64,000 nt of DNA from Emydura subglobosa (lineage: Eukaryota; Chordata; Testudines; Chelidae), in contig ML680053.1 of NCBI GenBank assembly GCA_007922225.1, positions 3,753,660-3,817,659 on the forward strand. Direction: 5' to 3'. Shown one piece after another: positions 55,346 to 64,000 of the stretch; the stretch's first letter is position 1; each line of letters starts with the position of its first letter. The position numbers were made by a program, and so were the translations under genes. The notes beneath the pieces are model-generated. The model was not told where the DNA came from. It saw nothing but the letters and a program-made list of their open reading frames with translations, and made no database searches.

Positions 55346-55817
55346 GTTCTCATTCTGACCTGTATAACACAGGCTGTGCAATTTCACCAGTAAGTCCTTC
55401 ATCAAGCATACAACTTCCAGGCAGACAAAGGGTAGAGGGAAAGGAGTGCAATGAACAGATAGAGTGGTCAGAGTGGTGTCTTGATAAGAGAGAGTATTGT
55501 TAATCCAATTTTAAAAATATAAAACTATCCCTAATTGTCACTCTGCCTGGCCACTATTAGTCAGCCAACTTCTCAAAGAGATCCCAGTTGAGACGGGTGT
55601 TCAGGAGGGACTTCCGCTAGAAATGGAAGAGCCCTGTGAGATCCTTGGGTCTCTCCAGCTGCTTTGTTTGCAATGAATAATGAGCACTGGGTTTTAGTAT
55701 ATTTGGGGGGAGACGTGGTTTTTCTCATTGATGTGGCATGATTAGCCTTGAGATATGTGTTTGCACGTGTGCAAGGTCAATCCCCAACGTATTCTTTGTC
55801 GGTCAGGTACCAAACAC
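55346..55817. other. Unassigned DNA
   Basis: No recognised feature. Confidence 0.4.
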
Positions 55818-55915
55818 ATAGGCAGTGTGGTGTAGTGGATTAAGCACAGGGCTGGGCGCAATGAACTCCTGAGGTTTAAGTCCAGTTCTGCCACTGATTC
55901 CAGCGAAGGCCTTGG
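55818..55915 (+). repeat. MIR-like SINE head
   Basis: 'gcagtgtggtgtagtggatt', 'aagcacagggctgggcgc' and 'gaggtttaagtccagttctg' (B-box area), then 'ccactgattcc'. The core is lost. Confidence 0.75.
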
Positions 55916-56139
55916 AGCGGGAGGGTGCTCACCCTTGTTCATGCACGGGTTGTTTTTTCTTTTTCGAATAACTTTTCTGTTAAATGAATGGTGGTCTGAG
56001 TCCAGGTGATTACAGCTGATCTAACTGGTATCCTTATTGGTAGCCCCCAAGGATGGGACAAGGATTCAGTGGGGAGGGGAACTTCCAGCTCATATTTAGG
56101 ATTTGTGTAAACCTTTTCGAAAATCCAAGGACCGGTAGA
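55916..56139. other. Unassigned DNA
   Basis: No recognised feature. Confidence 0.35.
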
Positions 56140-56260
56140 TGGTCTTGTGTCTAAGTGCCAGGACTGGGACTCGGGCAGTCAAGGCTCTGTTTCTGGTGGT
56201 GTCCCAGACTGCCTGTATGACCAAGTCATTTGCTCTGATGGTGCTCTGAGAAAGAAGGCT
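56140..56260 (+). repeat. MIR-like SINE, degraded
   Basis: 'gtcttgtgtctaagtgccag', 'gactgggactcgggcagtc' and 'gcctgtatgaccaagtcatt' follow the MIR head and core order. Confidence 0.55.
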
Positions 56261-57240
56261 GAGGTGGTTTTGAGCATGTTGTGTAGATGTGAAAAAAAAA
56301 CTGTATTCCTAGACAAGCCCTTGACTAGATACCACTTGCTGGAAGATGGAAAAGAGGAGGACAACAGCTGACCTATAAAAAAACCATTGGGAAAAAGGTG
56401 TCAGTGTCATGGAAACAGACTCCAGTGGAACAAAAATGTGACATTAGACAGACAAAGGTGGAAAGACTGAGTTACCTCACATTTCTCAAGACATGAGAGC
56501 ATCTAATATGAAAAAAATGTCATGTCGTGCCAGATTCTGATTCCCTTCCCCATGCTGAGTGGCCCCACTAACGTGTGGCTTTCAGGTAGTTATCACTATG
56601 AGTAACATTGTCAGAATCGGACCCAAGCTCTCTGCCTCAGTTTCCTTTCGTAAAATGAGGCTACTAGTCCACTACATCATGGAATGTTGCCAGGTGCTCA
56701 TATACGACAGTAATTCGAGCCAGAGGAAAACCAATAATGTTTAATATTCTAGTTAAAACAATTGTTTTTAAAAACAAGCGCACATTTCCCTGTACCATTT
56801 TCCCTGCCACCCAAATATTGCAGCACTGTGTTAGCACCTGAGAACTTGAAGGTGAAATTCACTAGAAATTGCTTATAAACAAAAACAAAAGCGACTGGAA
56901 ATTGGCTATGAATAAAACTGGCATTGACCAATCTCTTCTCATTGTCTGTGCTGAAATGAAAAAATTAAACAGCACACGCAGGGAGAGAGGAAATTCCACT
57001 TTTAAATTGTATTTCTGTTTTAATTATCTATGGTGTAATTGGTAGCGTAAGTAGGACTCCTTTTTAGAATATATTATTTCTATCACAATAATGTCCCTTT
57101 TTACATTCAAAATAGCTATTAACTAAAAAACCATTCCAGAGACAAAGAGGAAATAACCCCAGGTTCCTTTGAGTTGATAAAACAGAATAAAAAAATGGAC
57201 TACTATCTACCTTCAAACATGTAACATTAAACACACCTGT
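56261..57240. other. Mostly unassigned; MIR core trace at 56625-56675
   Basis: 'gctctctgcctcagtttcct' and 'taaaatgaggctactag' look like a MIR core trace. The rest is AT-rich without a recognised feature. Confidence 0.4.
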
Positions 57241-57370
57241 GCTATACAAGAATTGGGTAGGATTCCTTTAAACGGAATGATGATAATACATTTACTAATT
57301 TGTAATGTTCTTTTACAGTAAGGGGAAAGTATTATGTGGTATACAGGAATTGGGTAAGATCCCTTTAAAT
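57241..57370. repeat. Pair of ~31-bp direct repeats
   Basis: 'gctatacaagaattgggtag' at 57241 and 'gtatacaggaattgggtaag' at 57339 start two direct copies (ending 'cctttaaa'), about 98 bp apart. The intervening sequence is not repeated. Origin unknown. Confidence 0.65.
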
Positions 57371-57552
57371 AGTTTGTGAGTGCTGTAATGGTGCTCATTG
57401 TGTTCTATGTTTTATTGACCAGCCAGATTCCTCACAAGGCCTTGCACATTGTATATAGTTAGTAAACATGATTATTTGGACCCCACTGTGCCCGTGTGGC
57501 TTTTATTTCATACCACTATTTTTGTGTAAAGGGAAAAAGAAGACACAACATC
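57371..57552. other. Unassigned DNA
   Basis: No recognised feature. Confidence 0.35.
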
Positions 57553-57632
57553 AATGGGCCAGCTCCTCCCCTGGGTAAATTGGTATAGCTCTTCTGAAGT
57601 CAGTGGAACTATGCTAATTTATCTGGCCCATC
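57553..57632. repeat. Palindrome of the 'ggccagatcctcagctg' family
   Basis: Ends 'aatgggccagctcctcccct' and 'aatttatctggcccat', core 'ggtatagctcttctgaag' with 'ggaactatgctaa'. Confidence 0.6.
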
Positions 57633-58278
57633 TGATTTTTTTTATAAGGCTCACTGCTGGTTTTAATTAAAAAAAAAAAAAAATTTTGTGCAGAGAATGA
57701 ATGAATAAGGTCATTTTCATTTGGTAAAGTGATTAGCCTCCATATTCTCAATGCAGGGACTGTGGCATTGTTTTTTCTCCAGTGAAAAACATGAAAAGAA
57801 CAGGACAAGAGCCCAAGGGAAGAAATCATTGTCTGACTCTAATGGGACTGGAAAAGATGGCTGAGATTTCAAACAGGGATGAAAAATCCTTGATGAGCAC
57901 GACCGGCTGCTGCAGAATTTATTGGTTTTCCCCCTTCCGAGTGAAAGGCTTGACATCAATGACATGCCTCCATCCCTGCCTTGTGTCAGCAAAGCTGCCT
58001 GTGACAGAGGATAGCAGTACAGTACTAAAAGGGAGGATATAAAAATGCTGAGATGGTGTCTCTGAGAGTGGCTTAATGTGGCTCTGGAGAAAAGAACTAT
58101 CACGGTAAATGGAGCACCAGTTACAGAGGACAAAGCAAATGGGGAGGCTACACTGGTAATGAAAAAAGAAGGAAAGAAAGGAACTAATGCAGAAAGGAAA
58201 GGGGGAGTGCACCACATGTTCTCCTGGGAGCATTTTAGTTGTCATCAGCAAGCTTTCCTTGCATATTTTAAAGCTTCT
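57633..58278. other. Purine-rich unassigned DNA with an A-run
   Basis: A poly-A run at 57668-57682. 57717-58250 stays open in several frames on both strands (166 codons on the minus strand), explained by low stop frequency in purine-biased sequence. No family is recognised. Confidence 0.4.
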
Positions 58279-58342
58279 GGGCCAAATTCAGCCCTTGCGT
58301 AAGCAGGCACAAGTCCATTTATTTCAAAGATGAATTTGGCCC
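58279..58342. repeat. 64-bp hairpin with 'gggccaaattca' ends
   Basis: 'gggccaaattca' (58279-58290) and 'tgaatttggccc' (58331-58342) are perfect inverted repeats. Probably a relative of the 'ggccagatcctcagctg' family. Confidence 0.6.
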
Positions 58343-58493
58343 TCTTACTGTAAGTCATGGGAAATGATGTCCATTCAGTTTAGTGAGGTTGTGAGAGAGG
58401 AAAATCACCAGCAAAGCAACAGCAGCCAGGGCAAATCAGCAGCCATTTGAGCAGTTTTGTGGAAAGAATGAAGGTCCAGGAGGCTGATTTTCA
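58343..58493. other. Unassigned DNA
   Basis: No recognised feature. Confidence 0.35.
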
Positions 58494-58605
58494 GAGATTA
58501 TAAAGCCCGAAAGGACCATTGTGCTAATCTAGTCTGCATAAAGCAGGCCATAGGACTTCCGTGAATTAATTCCAGTCTGAACTAGAGCCTATCTTTTGAG
58601 GTTCC
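58494..58605 (-). mobile_element. CR1 LINE 3' end fragment
   Basis: 'gattataaagcccgaaagga', 'ccattgtgctaatctagtct' and 'gcaggccataggacttccg' match the 3' region of the CR1 at 3903. Confidence 0.85.
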
Positions 58606-58851
58606 ATGTTTCGGATCAGACGTTGCATCCAAACATTTGGCTGTCGTTTCTAGTCTTAAAAATAAAAAGACAACGAGCAGGTTTTGGGCTGATTAGTGTG
58701 GCTGAGGTGAAGATTTTGAAAGCCCAGGCCACGTGCCATCAAATGATAAGCATCAGCAGGAAGTTCAAAGTTGCTGCACATCTTCAGGTCACTTTTAAGT
58801 GCCGCACTTCCTGTTGACTTGTGCACGAAGACAGAAACCAGCTGCAGAGAA
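58606..58851. other. Unassigned DNA
   Basis: No recognised feature. Confidence 0.35.
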
Positions 58852-58972
58852 TGAAGGTCTGTCTACATTGCACTCAGATATGTGATTGCAGCTCAGATAG
58901 CAGACTCATGCTAGCTGTAATTTACCTAAAATGGCTAAATATAACAGTGAAGACGTGGCAGCTCAAACCCTA
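58852..58972. mobile_element. Half MITE with 'ggtctgtctacatt' end
   Basis: 'aaggtctgtctacattgcac' resembles the MITE ends at 24920 and 45224. Inner words include 'gattgcagctcagatagc' and 'agtgaagacgtggcagct'. The opposite end was not found. Confidence 0.45.
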
Positions 58973-59218
58973 GTATGGCCTAGCAACATGAATAAATATC
59001 CAGCGTCCTGAATGGGATTGTACAGCCCACATTGAAGCCTGTGCTGTTATGTTCACAGATACACAGAGAAACTGGATAAAAACATAAAATATTCTTGTTG
59101 GAAGATTGCTACTTAACACTAGTTTTATTCTCAGACTCCACAACAGTAACATCCAGTAACCAAAACCAGAGAGAGACAAAGCAGGCTGCTCCCTATGATA
59201 GTGATGTCCAACTCACCC
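58973..59218. other. Unassigned DNA
   Basis: No recognised feature. Confidence 0.35.
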
Positions 59219-60614
59219 TGGTGATGCTGGCAGACCAGGTGCCAAGTCATGCCAAGGCCCCTAGGCCTCACTGAAGACTGACAAATGCACAGCTGGAAAC
59301 CAGTCTAGCTCACCTATGAGTTAGCATGTTAAAATAGATGCTACATTTATAACAATGTGTTTGGGGTTTAGACAATGAAATGTTTGTAGGATGTTGGATG
59401 TATTGATCTCAGAATATCTTATTCCTGTGGTAAAAAGTTATATTGAATGTTTGCATTGTAAACCTCTGTAACTGTGTAACTCACCAAACAGGAAAGAAGC
59501 ATTAATTAATACAAAGAGCTGGTCCTAGGCACAAGAAGACCAATTGAAACCAAATGAGCCATTGTGAAACATCAAAGGACAAAGACTTTGTTGATTGCCT
59601 CCTCTCCCCTGCCGGCATGCACATGAAGAGAAGACAGACGCCAACACTTGTCCCATTAGTTTGAACTCTGGAGGAAGGAAATAAAAATCCCTGACCAGAC
59701 GGAATTGTATCCCTGTACTACTTGGACCTCAAGGAGAGGGCAAGATTCTAAGTGTAAGCAAGGGATCCCCAGCCGCTTAGCCTGGGTTAGCCCTAAAGGA
59801 CACAGAGAGTTTGCACATTATAGCTGCTTCTATTCCTTTTTGAAACCTACGAGTGTAACTCATTTGTGTGTGTGTGTGTGTGTTTACCTGCATTAAATTA
59901 CTCTCATTTCTTTGCTTGGTTAATCAATCTTTATTTAATTAATTATAGGATTGGCTACAAGTGTTGTCTTTGGTTTGAGATGCAATTGACATGGGGTAAG
60001 TGACTGGTTCTTTAAGACTGGGGGTAACCTGAATGTTGTTGTGATTGTTGGTGTAAGGGACCATCTAGCACAAAGGCCGGTTTGCCTGGGTGGCAAAACA
60101 GCCTGAAGTACCCCAGGGACTGTCTTTGACTCCGGGTTAAGGCTGTTGTAGAGGAGTTCACACTTGACACTAAGTTGGTGAAATCTAAGGATAGAACTCA
60201 CCAGTTTGTGCTGTGTATCCTACTTCTTCAGTCTGTCCTGAGATGGCACTTACGGTCCTGAGCCACTCTGGACAGCTGGACATATCCCACCTGGTTTTAG
60301 GCTGGCTTGTTGCTTTCTGATTCTGGACCCTTCCCTACAGAGCCCCTCGACTCTGCAAGCGGGGGAAAAAAAACCCACATTCTTAAAGTGAGAACTTGCA
60401 ATTCCAACACAGCCCTCAATGCACCCACATAGGCCACCACGTTTTCACTGCTCTTTTTAGCCACACAAGCTTGATTACAGCTAGCACAGGTTTGCTTAAC
60501 TGAACTACAGTGTCACCTCTGACTGAAATGTAAATGTATCCAGAGACAAAGAATGCAACCAGGCTAGCTAAGAGGGACATCAATACTGGATTGACCTCAG
60601 ATGCTATTTCTTAG
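59219..60614 (+). mobile_element. LTR-like (ERV-type) element, family 1, longest copy
   Basis: It starts near 59219 ('tggtgatgctggcagacc'). The first ~1.08 kb aligns with the inverted copy at 42942-44026, and the last ~0.5 kb with 46367-46861. It contains a TATA-like 'ggaaataaaaatccctg' at 59678, a GT microsatellite at 59866-59883 and 'ttaggctggcttgttgcttt' beyond the part shared with 42942. The first kilobase may be an LTR and the remainder internal sequence. It ends exactly at a CR1 3' end. No recognisable gag, pol or env. Confidence 0.6.
59866..59883. repeat. (GT)n microsatellite inside the LTR-like element
   Basis: Nine GT units; the copy at 42942 lacks an expanded run here. Confidence 0.9.
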
Positions 60615-61086
60615 AATCATAGGAGATGAGGGTTGGCAGGGACCTCAGAAGGTCATCTAGTCCAACCCCCTGCTCAAAGCAGGACTAACCGCAACTAAAT
60701 CATCCCAGCCAGGGCTTTGTCAAGCTGCAGCTTAAACACCTCTAAGGATGGAGATTCCACCACTTCCCTAAGTAACCTATTCTAGTGCTTCACCACCCTC
60801 CTAGTGAAAAAGTTTTTCCTAATATCCAAAGGAAACCTCCCCCATTGCAACTTGAGACCATTGCTCCTCGTTCTGTCATCTGCCACCACTGAGAACAGCC
60901 TAGTTCCATCCTCCCTGGAACCCCCCTTCATTTAGTTGAAGGCCGCTATCAAATACCCCCTTGCTCTTCTCTTCTGCAGACTTCTGCTGGCAATGCTCCA
61001 ACTGATGCAGCCCAATATGCCGTTAGCCTTCTTGGCAACAAGGGCACATTGTTGACTCGTATCCAGCTACTGGTCCACTTCTTGTT
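60615..61086 (-). mobile_element. CR1 LINE 3' fragment with internal deletion
   Basis: The 3' end is at 60615 ('gaatcataggagatgagggt'). The C-terminal coding region is parallel to 46862-47240. After 'cttctcttctgcaga' it jumps to the segment equivalent to about 47425 ('ctgctggcaatgctcc'), losing about 190 bases. No long frame remains. Confidence 0.88.
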
Positions 61087-61436
61087 TAGTTGAGAAAGCA
61101 TTACCCTAAAGCTGGCCTCAATTCTCTTGGAAACACTGTAGTGTGAATATCATTGCAGAAGTCAAGGTGTGAGGTCACAAGCATGTTCCAGGAATCTTTC
61201 TGTATCAAAGTAAAACTTGGGGCCGTGTGAGATGTTTATGAGGCGAGGTCTGCACATGGGGATCGTGGATAGAGGAAGAAAGCTGATATTCAACTCTAAA
61301 CATTAGGGACCCCTTAAAAACTTGCCAATGTTGTCTTAAATTAAGTTACTGTACATCAGTATTACTAAAAATTCCATAAATACTTATTACTGGGGCTACC
61401 TGGGAATACTGCAAATACTGGAATTATGACATATAG
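61087..61436. other. Unassigned DNA
   Basis: No recognised feature. Confidence 0.4.
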
Positions 61437-61645
61437 CAGTGGTTCCCAACCTTTTCTCTGCCGTGGCGCACCTTGGTACCTTTAATTATTTTGAGGCACT
61501 CAACCATATAGTCGTCAAATGAACTCATGAATATTCATGAGCCAATCCAGGACTATTCAAGTCATTTTTCAAAAAATTCCATGGCACACCTGCTCCGGCC
61601 TGACGGCACCCCAGTGTGCTGCTGCTCACCGGTTGGGAACCGCTA
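61437..61645. mobile_element. Short hAT-like DNA transposon with 8-bp duplication
   Basis: Ends 'cagtggttcccaacc' and 'ggttgggaaccgcta' are inverted with 2 mismatches in 15. They are flanked by 'acatatag' (61429-61436) and 'tcttatag' (61646-61653), 6 of 8 matching. The 209-bp body has 'gaactcatgaatattcatga', itself nearly palindromic. Charlie-like non-autonomous hAT elements have this form. No transposase. Confidence 0.82.
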
Positions 61646-62547
61646 TCTTATAGGCAGCATTTGTAAGAGTAACCACTATACGTGTGACAATCAAACTACT
61701 GGCAAGAATAGAGGGCAGAGAAAATGAAGGTATTTCGGAAGGGTATGAAGAGAAGTTAATATTTCATATTTAATAGGAGGTAATCGGCTTGCATCCAAGA
61801 GGAAACAGGACAAGACAGGGTTATGGATACACAGGGAAAAGGAAGGAAAGGAGAAATACAATGGAGTGTCACCAGCATATAAAAGATATTGTGGTCTGTG
61901 AGCTGAGTTAATGTCCCTGTGGAGAATTAGGTTATAGTCAGAATCCTCTTCATATTCAGTTTCACTTTCTCTGGCATCTTCACTATAGATTGTTGGAATA
62001 CTTTTTGTCTGCCTCAGTTACCTACCGTTAGCTGGGGAAGGCAGAGGCGATGGCCAATAATTCAGCCATCCTGAGTTACAGTTGGGGCAGGAAGATCGGG
62101 ATGCCTCATCCAAGATGCACATTTACAAAGAATGCCCATGATCAGCAACTGGTCCTGGGTGACTCAGCTTTGCTATAGTAATTACTGACCGATGCTTTCA
62201 CTTGGAATCTTTTCTGAAGATCACACACCATTCAGATAAGGGTCTCCACCCCATTTTTCTAAACTCCCTAGTTCCGGACTTGGTTGGAATCAAAAACACC
62301 GCCACCACCCAGAGGGAGATTTTACACATGGTACCTAACTGTCTGTATAAGCAGCCAAACTTTTCACTGCCTTATCTGAACTAGACAGAGCTAATCCTCT
62401 CTCCAGGGGGAACCCCTCACTAGTGGAGACCAGAGAACAGCGGATGACACGTTACTGGTAGAGAGTAGGGATCGGCGTTAGCACCAAATGCTGATCTACT
62501 ATCTACTTTTCAGACCAGACTATGGGCAAAACCATGATGGAAGCAGC
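61646..62547. other. Unassigned DNA
   Basis: About 0.9 kb without a recognised feature. Confidence 0.45.
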
Positions 62548-62650
62548 ATGATTTAGTCTACTAAGCATCAGACTGGGAGTCAGGGACTCCTGTATTCTAA
62601 CCCTAGCTCTGACACTGATATACTCTGCAGCTTTGGGCAAGTTCCTTAAT
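62548..62650 (+). repeat. MIR-like SINE head and start of core
   Basis: 'atgatttagtctactaagca', 'gactgggagtcagggactcc' and 'tgtattctaaccctagctct' followed by 'gctttgggcaagttccttaa', then an (AAT)n run. Confidence 0.85.
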
Positions 62651-62654
62651 AATA

Positions 62655-62855
62655 ATAATTAATAATACCTAGCTCTTAAAGATTGCTTTCTCTCCATACA
62701 TCTTAATTTTACACTTTACAAAGGAGGTTGGTATCATTACCCCCATTTTATGGATGGGAAAACCAAGGAACATAGGGGTAAAGTGACTGGCCCAGGCCAC
62801 CCAGAAATAGAACCCAGGTCTGTAACGACGTAGCACTATTGCCTCCCCATCATTC
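62655..62855 (-). repeat. MIR-like SINE
   Basis: 'attacccccattttatggat', 'aagtgactggcccaggccac' and 'aatagaacccaggtctgta' on the reverse strand. Confidence 0.82.
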
Positions 62856-62884
62856 ATGGATTTTATCCTAAGCAAATCCCCTGT

Positions 62885-63052
62885 GGGTTAGGGTCCCACT
62901 TGACACTGTCCCACTTTACAGATGGGGAACTGAGGCACAGGCAGATTGAGTGACATGCCCAAAGGTCACACTGGAAACCAGGAACTGAGCTGGACAGTGA
63001 ATCCCAGCCTCCTGAGTCTCAGTCCAATGCCTTAGCCACTAGACCATTAAAC
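62885..63052 (-). repeat. MIR-like SINE
   Basis: 'cccactttacagatggggaa', 'ctgaggcacaggcagattg' and 'gacatgcccaaaggtcacac', then the head 'atgccttagccactagacc'. Near-complete core and head. Confidence 0.88.
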
Positions 63053-63505
63053 CAGGAAAACTCCAGCATTTTATGCAAGATGGGCCCAAATCAGACTGCC
63101 CCGCATGTGAATATCCCTGAGTGTGGAGGAAGTTCAGCTCTCAACTTGAATCTGAACGTTGTGGCTGGCCTATAGCTCTTTGATGGGTCAAACAATAATC
63201 CTGTACCTGAACCCACCAAAGCTTTAGGGTTCATATGCTGCATCTCATGCCCATTTCTGGCTTTCACTTTAAGAGCGAATGTTTCCAAGAGTTGAAGAAG
63301 CAGCACTCTGGCTCGCTGTCAGCTTTAGGAGCCTGTGTTTTGTCTCCTTCTGACTGGAAGGCAAAAGCTAAGACATAGTAATACGGTAGCTCTGCTACCT
63401 CCATGGGGCTTCTGACTCCCAGCCAACCAGACAAACTAGGGCTGAGATTTGTCCATCGATTTTGATTGTGGCTGCTTTATCTTGCCGAGTTCAATGAACA
63501 ATCCT
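63053..63505. other. Unassigned DNA
   Basis: No recognised feature. Confidence 0.4.
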
Positions 63506-64000
63506 AGAATCATAGAAAATTAGGGTTGGAAAGTACCTCAGGAGGTCATCTAATCCAACCTCCTGCTCAAAGATGGACCAACCCCCAACTAAATCATCCC
63601 AGCCAGGCATTTGTCAAGCTGGGCCTTAAAAACCTCTAAAGATGGAGATTCCACCACCTCCCTAGGTAACCCATTCCAGTGCTTCACCATCCGCCTAGGG
63701 AAAAACTTTTTCCTGATATCCAACTGAGACCTCCCTCACTGCACCTTGAGACCATTGCTCCTTGTTCTGTCATCTGCCACCATCGAGAACAGACTAGCTT
63801 CACCCTCTTTGGTACCCCCTTTCAGGTAGTTAAAGGCTGCTATCAAATCCCCCCTTACTCTTCTTTCTGCAGACTAAATAAGCCTAGTTCCCTCAGCCTC
63901 TCCTCGTAAGTCAAGTGCCTCAGTCCCCAATCATTTTCGTTGCCCTCCACTGGACTTTCTCCAATTTGTCCACATCCTTCCTGTAGTGGGGGGTCCTAAA
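63506..64000 (-). mobile_element. CR1 LINE running off the right edge
   Basis: The 3' terminus is at 63506 ('gaatcatagaaaattagggt'). C-terminal coding sequence follows through to 64000 and parallels 46862-47345 closely. There are frameshifting indels (e.g. near 63865 and 63925), so no long frame persists. The element continues outside the window. Confidence 0.9.

Overview
The window is repeat-rich, non-coding nuclear DNA of an amniote, most likely a turtle. Three things point there. It holds many CR1-clade LINE fragments of several ages. It holds MIR-like tRNA-derived SINEs with an L2-type tail. It also holds several short inverted-repeat transposons with 'GTCTACACT' ends together with a DIRS-type relic, a mix I associate with turtles. 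The species call is an inference from repeat types; no gene fixes it.

I recognise no intact protein-coding gene, rRNA or functional tRNA. Every open frame that makes sense as protein belongs to a decayed retroelement: CR1 reverse transcriptase or endonuclease pieces, or a DIRS gag-like and tyrosine-recombinase remnant. The window is therefore intergenic or lies inside a very long intron. One weak non-repeat exon candidate is at 22035-22120.

Layout. 1-13 kb: a repeat tail at the left edge, CR1 pieces (3.9-4.5, 5.7-6.2, 8.5-9.9, 11.1-11.7 kb), two copies of a small inverted-repeat element near 7.6-7.9 kb, and a full SINE. 13-20 kb: a solo-LTR-like insertion with terminal duplications, SINEs, a DIRS relic with inverted ends (17.8-19.1 kb) and an L2/CR1 fragment. 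20-34 kb: SINEs, an array-bearing dispersed repeat, MITE-like elements, a hAT-like element and a CR1 end split by a nested 93-bp insertion. 34-46 kb: mostly unassigned DNA, a second array-bearing repeat, a second hAT-like copy and an LTR-like element on the minus strand. 46-64 kb: a CR1 with the best preserved reverse transcriptase (46.9-47.9 kb), a second LTR-like family (51.9-53.1 kb), a long LTR-like element joined to CR1 (59.2-61.1 kb), a short hAT-like element, a SINE cluster, and a CR1 running off the right edge.

The most informative observations are structural. They are the DIRS relic, the precise target-site duplications of four insertions, a repeat/CR1 junction shared by two loci about 14 kb apart, and a scattered family of 50-95 bp near-palindromes.
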